Part shown: positions 58,602-64,000 of the stretch, piece by piece
Layout of the letters: each line of letters opens with the position of its first letter
Position numbering within the stretch: position 1 is the first letter of the stretch
Source: Endomychus coccineus
Lineage: Eukaryota; Arthropoda; Insecta; Coleoptera; Endomychidae
Length of the DNA: 64,000 nt
Assembly (NCBI GenBank): GCA_958510875.1
Contig: OY294068.1
Coordinates: forward strand, 67,124,633 to 67,188,632
Reading direction: 5' to 3'
Made by a program: the position numbers and the translations under genes
Notes under the pieces: model-generated
Seen by the model: the letters and a program-made list of their open reading frames with translations, nothing else
Databases searched by the model: none
Told to the model about the DNA's origin: nothing

Positions 58602-58971
58602 GGTAGCAGGGAAGGTGCCACATCTTGGCCTCAGATAAAAGAATTATCATTGCACTACTATTCAGACCAAAGAAATGAAAATTGTTTAGTTAGAGATCTA
58701 ATGACATTACGCCCGGATAGTTGCGAAACTTCATATCAGTTTGATATGAAAATACAAGACAGTCGTAGTTTGTTACAAAGTAAACTGAGACTGATTGATT
58801 GAGTCAAATATATGATGATTTAGCATTACAAACATACTTGCACGGATTACATGGACAATTAGGTTTAGTGATCCGCATACAGAAGCTGAATAGTCTACAA
58901 CAAGCTATGAGTTGTGTAGTAGAAAAAGAGAATTTATTTCAGTTGTAAAACAATAATGAACTACAAATTAG
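58602..58971 (+). pseudogene. Errantivirus-like gag, 3' part
   Basis: Plus-strand pieces HYYSDQRNENCLVRDLMTL (about 58660) and LALQTYLHGLHGQLGLV (about 58820-58870), then a QAMSCVVEKENLF motif, are standard Gag landmarks of errantiviruses. It continues the piece at 46937-47114. One stop interrupts it before it meets the inverted-repeat element at 58972. Confidence 0.65.
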
Positions 58972-59785
58972 AAATTATCTTGGTCAAGGGTGGTTGTGGA
59001 ATGTAAAACGAAATGTTAACTTTGAACCTTTTACAAGGTCGCAATAGCCACAAACGGGGTCGAAAACTGTTTTAAATTGGTTAATTTTCGATAAATCCAA
59101 TGAAGTTCACGTAAGGAGCGCGTAGCTCGCGAGTTACAAAAGTGCAAATTTTCGGAACATAGAACGTCTTTACGAGGACTTTTTGCATGCGGTTTTCGCT
59201 CCATGTCGTTAGTTTATGAACGGAGCCAACTAAATAGCATAGTCTCAGGCCCCAAAATGTCGATTAAATAGGAAAATTTAATTAAAATAGAAGCAGGTAC
59301 TCTCAGGTCTCAGCTACGCGCGTCTAACGTGCGACGTACCAAAGGGAATTTTCTAGCTACTAAAATATACCCAAAAGCGGTTAAAAGTTAGCGGCCTATC
59401 GCCGAAAACACTTTATTACAACTGGCGCCGGCCGCACGGGGCTCCGAATTAACAAGATCGAGGTAAAAAGTATAAGCCCTAACTGACGCGTAGCGAGCTC
59501 TTCGAAGCATATGTCAAAATGATTACGTTCGTAGCTAATTAGATAGGACGTCTGGCGTTCATGCAAATGTGTTTTTATACAATTCGAACCTTCTAATTTC
59601 GATAGGCCACGTGAAAATCCCGGAGTCTAAAGCGCTAGAGACTTCTGAGTGTTATAACATTCGTATAGAATTGCGAAATTTCTCACTTTTAGAAACTTCA
59701 AATTAATTAATTTGATACAAGTTTTGATACCGTAAAGTAAGACACACGTTTTAGATTCCACAACCACCCTTGACCAAGATAATTT
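58972..59785. mobile_element. 814-bp element with 31-bp terminal inverted repeats
   Basis: AAATTATCTTGGTCAAGG at the left end (58972) is matched by its complement ending at 59785; pairing runs 31 bp without mismatch and a few bases more with one mismatch. The inside is less AT-rich than the flanks and has no open frame of note. No target duplication is clear. It lies between gag and pol remnants of the errantivirus. Non-autonomous; superfamily unknown. Confidence 0.7.
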
Positions 59786-61082
59786 TTGATATCCCGGTAC
59801 AAGATATATATGAACAAGACATTCAGATGGATAATAACAATCTCAATATTATAGATTCACTTAGATTGGATCATATGAATATTGAAGAAAGAAAGCAATT
59901 ACCACTATATGCAAGAAATATCAAGATATATTCTTTAAAGAAGGGACCCTATTATCGTTTACTAGTGAAGTAAAACAATGAAACTTCCGATAATACACAT
60001 AATTCCATTAAGCCATACAGATTACTGTATGCACCACAACAAGATGCCAGACGTTATCAATATCGCCTTGGAACTGTCCCATTCTAATAGTTCCGAAAAA
60101 GATGCACGCAAGTGGAAAAAAGAAATGGCGCCTAGTAATTGATTACAGGGGCCTCAACAGTAAAACTAAAGAAGACAAATACATGCTGGATTTCTTGGCT
60201 TAGTAGGATACTATAGGACATTTTTGCCAAATTGCCAAAGCCAATGACTAGATGCCTGAAGAAGAATGCTGAGATAGAACAGTTTTGAAAATGCATGAAA
60301 ATCTTAACAAACCACCCCATACTACAATATCCTGACTAACCACGGACGCCTCGAACGTAGCTTTAAGTGCAATCCTCCCACAAGGATCTATTGGTAGTGA
60401 CAAACAAATTAGTTATGCATCCAGAACCCTTAACGAAACTGAGCAAAGATACAGTACAATCGAAGAGGAGTTTGAGAAACCAAATATTTCCGGCCCTATT
60501 TATATGGACCAAAATTCTCTATATACACAAATCACACGCCATCAGTATGGTTAATGAATCTGAAAGAGCAAATTCAAAACTAATTAGATGGTGCCTGAAA
60601 CTGAAAAAATGCAATTATAAAAAGGACAAATATAATACTTATGCAGAAGCATTGTTGCGCATACAAATTAATTGAATTGAAGAAAACTCAATGAATATTG
60701 ACTCACTAATACCAAATGTAATACATTGGAATTACTAGAGCTGAGCATTCAAGAGGTAGAGGAAATATTGAACCCATCTCAACCAGAACAATCGACATCA
60801 CAAGACGAAACTTCCATGCACTGTATACATTCCAATTTGAATCCTAACATTTGTAAAACAATTGAATTGACAGAGTCTGTAGAATCAAAGCCTAACCAAT
60901 ATTTCATTATAACAGTAAACATGATTCCACGCCCAATAAAATTTATTAGACATGGGAAACAGACTAAATATTCCGTTCAAATATCTAAAGACAATAACAA
61001 ACAAGAAATAATAAAATTTTTGAAAGAGCACACTTCACCAAAAAACACTTTAATAATTTTGAGATCAATTATTCGAATATAA
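59786..61082 (+). pseudogene. Errantivirus-like pol, deleted
   Basis: Traces in order: a protease/RT start with LRLDHMNIEERKQL (about 59860), an RT fingers trace near 60110-60160, a thumb trace with GYYRTFLPN (about 60210), RNase H with TTDASNVALSAILPQGS (about 60345-60400) and YASRTLNETEQRYSTIEEE, then the connection region (60726-61082). The RT palm with the catalytic YxDD box and the integrase are missing. Multiple frame changes. Confidence 0.65.
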
Positions 61083-62542
61083 AGATAACTTCGTAATATT
61101 GAATAAAACGATAGCTACAAATCAGTTCGGTGAACTCTATAGACCAGATTTAAATAACCATCCAGAACTTCTGGAACATCGACTTAACGATGCTTATGAC
61201 ACAGTACTTAAAATTAGTCCTGATGATAATCACAGATAGAAACGAGAACTCATTAAAGGTCTGGGCTCAATTTTCAAAGTAATAACGACAATTTAAATGA
61301 AAGAGATGCTGAAAAATATGATACGGCTATTCAAGAATTAGTTAATTCACAGAATCAAATAAATACGCTACTTGATAAACATATTACCTTTACACGTGCA
61401 ATAGAGAAGTTCAATTATTCAATAATAAAGATTGTTACTAATCAAAAATCATTATAAAATAATATAATAGATATAAAAAAATATGGATTCCATACATGAG
61501 ATTTTGGTCAACTGAACGTAATAATTAAGAAACAAATGTTGTTCAACGAAATGACAACAGCAGTTAGCACCATGAGGGAAATATTAGAGACAATTGTCAA
61601 TGCAAACACCTTTGCCAAATCAAATACTCTACATTCATCGATAATTTAACCATTAGATCTTTTGAATGAATTAAAACTTGTTAATGGGAGACTATACTCA
61701 CTTTTCTTTTGAAGTAAACACAAATACCATATCTAGTTATCAAACTATTGCTGATATTAAGATACAGGGTCAGCAAGTAATATTCATTATAGTAATTCCC
61801 ATTCAAGAAACCGAATTATACACTTATTATCATTTGTATTCACTACCTATAATCCAAAATTCCAATCGTTACCAAACAATTATACCTCAAACCCGATTCA
61901 TTGCAATCAATATTCTTACAACCTGAACGATCAAAGATGTGAAGGAGCTTCTCCACATACTGAGCAAATAATCGAACAAAGCCCATGTGACGTTCAACTG
62001 ATACATTTCTCGAAATATTACAAAAACTGCATCCATCACTCTAAGAAATATCAAAACTGTGAAGGTTCAGTCAGTAGAAACTGACCAATGGATAATAATC
62101 TTACCTCGAGAGACCATTCTGAACACATACTGCGATAAAATAAGAAAAACCATGGCTAAGAAAGGAAACTTGCTAGTGAAGATACTACAATGTAGTTTAC
62201 AAGTGGAACATGTGAATTTAGCTAAGTACAAAAATTCCCGAATCAATCGAGCAGATACCTTTAACAAAAATTAAAATACTCTAAAATTCAGCAGATTCAA
62301 ACAAATCCGTGACAATTCCTATACAACTGGAAGCAATGAACCTAGATGAACTCAAGCCGATAATGCAAACGATGAATAGAAACAAATAAAAATAAAAATG
62401 CTTCAACATCCCTCAAATACACACTTCAAATAGTGTATGGACCATCGTCTTATATTTCATTTCAATATTGACAATGATATGGATTATTAAAAATAAGAAG
62501 AAGTGCCAAAAGAAGCCAGCAACTCCAACAGAAATAATATAA
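61083..62542 (+). pseudogene. Errantivirus-like env (fusion-protein type), degenerate
   Basis: The region follows pol directly and has the landmarks of insect errantivirus Env, an F-like membrane fusion protein: a cleavage/fusion-peptide-like area near 61235-61290, a coiled-coil-like stretch after it, a cysteine-containing ectodomain, and near 62450-62520 a hydrophobic membrane segment followed by a lysine-rich tail ending at about 62542. A stop codon lies in the cleavage area (61237-61239), and at least five frame changes follow, so no functional product is possible. Confidence 0.6.
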
Positions 62543-62604
62543 ATCACAATATTCGACAAAAAAATTAGTTTTAAAAGATCCATAATTTTGTATCTGGTGG
62601 GGAG

Positions 62605-62764
62605 ATGTTACATAGACCTATTCTCATGGAATCAGCAGTAACGTGATCCGATAATACGAAGTACAGACGTTCCTAGCTTGTCCAGTTTTTATAATTATTA
62701 TAGTTAGATGTTAGATTTTTATTCATTCTAAGATATCACTTAGCCTTGTGTGTATCGACGTTTG
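62605..62764 (+). repeat. Errantivirus-like 3' LTR, truncated
   Basis: It begins after the purine-rich GGTGGGGAG and aligns with the 5' LTR over 62678-62764. Similarity stops abruptly after CGACGTTT; the polyadenylation part present at 46490-46552 is missing here. Confidence 0.6.
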
Positions 62765-64000
62765 TAACGCTTTCCACGTTACTGGTATAAAGAACGCTGT
62801 AATGATTAGAATAACGATTTCTGTTTTGTTTGAAGATCATTTATCTCGTATTTACTTATAGAGTGATATAACCGTTCAATAGGAAATCGATAATTGAATT
62901 CGAATTCCTCGTGCGGTCTCGTCGCACGACGCGCGATTCACGAGTAGGGGTAGCGATTAAAACGGAAATTGAGAGAGGGGATCCGTTTGTGAAATTGTAA
63001 CAAGGTAAGTCAAGATTTAACTGTCCTTTGTTTTTTGGTAATAATCAATCTATCTTTGAGAATTGCTAATCAGGAACTATTTAATTAATTTGATATCTTT
63101 CACATATTTGGGATATGTATACAGTTGTACAGTCCCTGAATGTAACGATTTTCAACGGAAATAATTCTTGACGAACCTCTTACATTTCATGGCGATTCAT
63201 TTTGTTATTTAGCATAATTCTGAGCTAATCTTTTGCATCATTAGGTATTTTTCTTAATCATCATACGATAATAATTTGACGGGTAGTAGGTAGTCTGGTA
63301 CTATAATATTTTTACGCTTCGTGTTTAATTCAGCAATATTGTTGCGTGTTACGTGAAGTTGAGATTCATTATTCTTGACCTGGTACATTAAGTATGCAGG
63401 GTTATGTCTTATTAGACTAATTGGTTTTGGGAATATTGATCTGGGTGAACATAGAGTAGCGCGGATCGCATTTACTGCTTTTTGAGGTCCTAAGTAATAC
63501 CACTGTCACGCTTGCTCAAAGTATTTTATAAATTGCAAACTCCAATTCCTTTGTAAGAATCAAATCAAGTAAATCAGTATCTTTATGCTCAGTGACAATT
63601 TCTAACTTATAATTCTTTTCAGTAACTACCTTTATTTTAACAAATTTTAAATATCAATTGTAGTAACATAATAAGTAACTTAATTCTTTTCAGATTTCCT
63701 TCAGATTGATTGATTGTAATAATATTCTCTTCAAGATATCAATATTATTTACATAGTGTTTATACAGTTAGGGAGATAACATAATCAGTTGTGGGATCGT
63801 ATGGTTGTTCCTGCTGATTAAGTTATAAGTCCCTCGAACTTATGCCAAGATACTGTTCGTTGTTGAATTTACAGGGTCTGAACGATTGAGGTGCCTCCGT
63901 CCTTTTTGCCCGTGACGGTTTAGGAAATTTTCTGGCAGAGCCTACTTCTAGCTCCTTCAAGTTCCAAGGACGGTAACATTGTTTAGTTTGAATGACCATA
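62765..64000. other. No recognised gene; possible start of another insertion
   Basis: The sequence right of the broken LTR starts TGTAACG and has a less AT-rich block (62900-62950) and a TTGTAACA at about 62994-63001 followed by AGGTAAGT. It could be an LTR of another element that continues past the window. No coding trace was recognised. Confidence 0.35.

Larger units (their letters stand above)
46200..62764 (+). mobile_element. Errantivirus-like LTR retroelement, split by nested insertions
   Basis: The two outer parts belong to one old element: LTR segment, primer-binding site and gag start on the left (to about 47114); the remainder of gag, pol, env and the other LTR on the right (from about 58602). 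The interruption of about 11.5 kb is made of other elements on the minus strand. Coding parts have many stops, frameshifts and deletions, so it is a fossil. The left limit is uncertain because the 5' LTR start is not recognisable. Confidence 0.75.

Noticed and set aside
46200..62764. Functional endogenous errantivirus
   Set aside because: RT palm and integrase are missing, env has stops and frameshifts, and gag is split by 11 kb. It is a fossil.

Overview
This window comes from an animal nuclear genome, most likely an insect. It is AT-rich, has long (AT)n microsatellites, carries one spliced-looking exon, and is packed with insect-type transposable elements: hAT, MULE, BEL/Pao, Ty3/gypsy, errantivirus-like, non-LTR LINEs and Penelope-like elements (PLEs). 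I found no convincing host gene, no rRNA or tRNA gene, and nothing bacterial. The species is not determined.

Layout. 1-5.8 kb: decayed hAT copies and PLE termini, including a small palindromic PLE. 5.8-10.2 kb: unassigned DNA with a degenerate tandem repeat. 10.2-14.3 kb: an old BEL/Pao LTR element with LTRs, primer-binding site, gag traces and pol/integrase traces; a Crypton-like first exon lies inside it. 14.4-17.2 kb: a long inverted repeat with a 1,381-bp hAT derivative (8-bp target duplication) in its centre. 17.2-18.7 kb: a second PLE family. 19.1-24.6 kb: short tandem repeats and fragments of at least three LINE types. 24.8-26.5 kb: an element made of two 610-bp inverted arms. 26.5-31.7 kb: LINE, PLE and MULE fragments. 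33.2-35.9 kb: a third PLE family and a near-perfect palindrome between (AT)n tracts. 37.755-42.210 kb: a complete Ty3/gypsy (Mag-like) retrotransposon with identical 152-bp LTRs, a 5-bp target duplication and one uninterrupted 1,308-codon gag-pol frame. This is the only element here that looks potentially active. 44.8-46.2 kb: a foldback element inside another inverted repeat.

46.2-62.8 kb is a stack of nested insertions. An errantivirus-like element (LTR, primer-binding site and gag start at the left; rest of gag, pol, env and LTR at the right) is split by more than 11 kb. The best reading is that LINE-2 entered gag, LINE-1 entered LINE-2, and a PLE entered the LINE-1 endonuclease gene. Separately, a foldback element entered LINE-2, and a second PLE entered one of three 368-bp tandem units of that foldback.

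The most interesting signal is a set of hammerhead ribozyme motifs at the ends of the PLEs. Family-1 PLEs here are palindromic, so one element (55,367-56,831) carries a consensus-core hammerhead on each strand. Other copies show loss of one ribozyme, mutation of the cleavage-site nucleotide, or insertion of one family's ribozyme end into another family's ribozyme. Hammerheads in Penelope-like elements are already known; the snap-back double-ribozyme arrangement is what deserves a second look.
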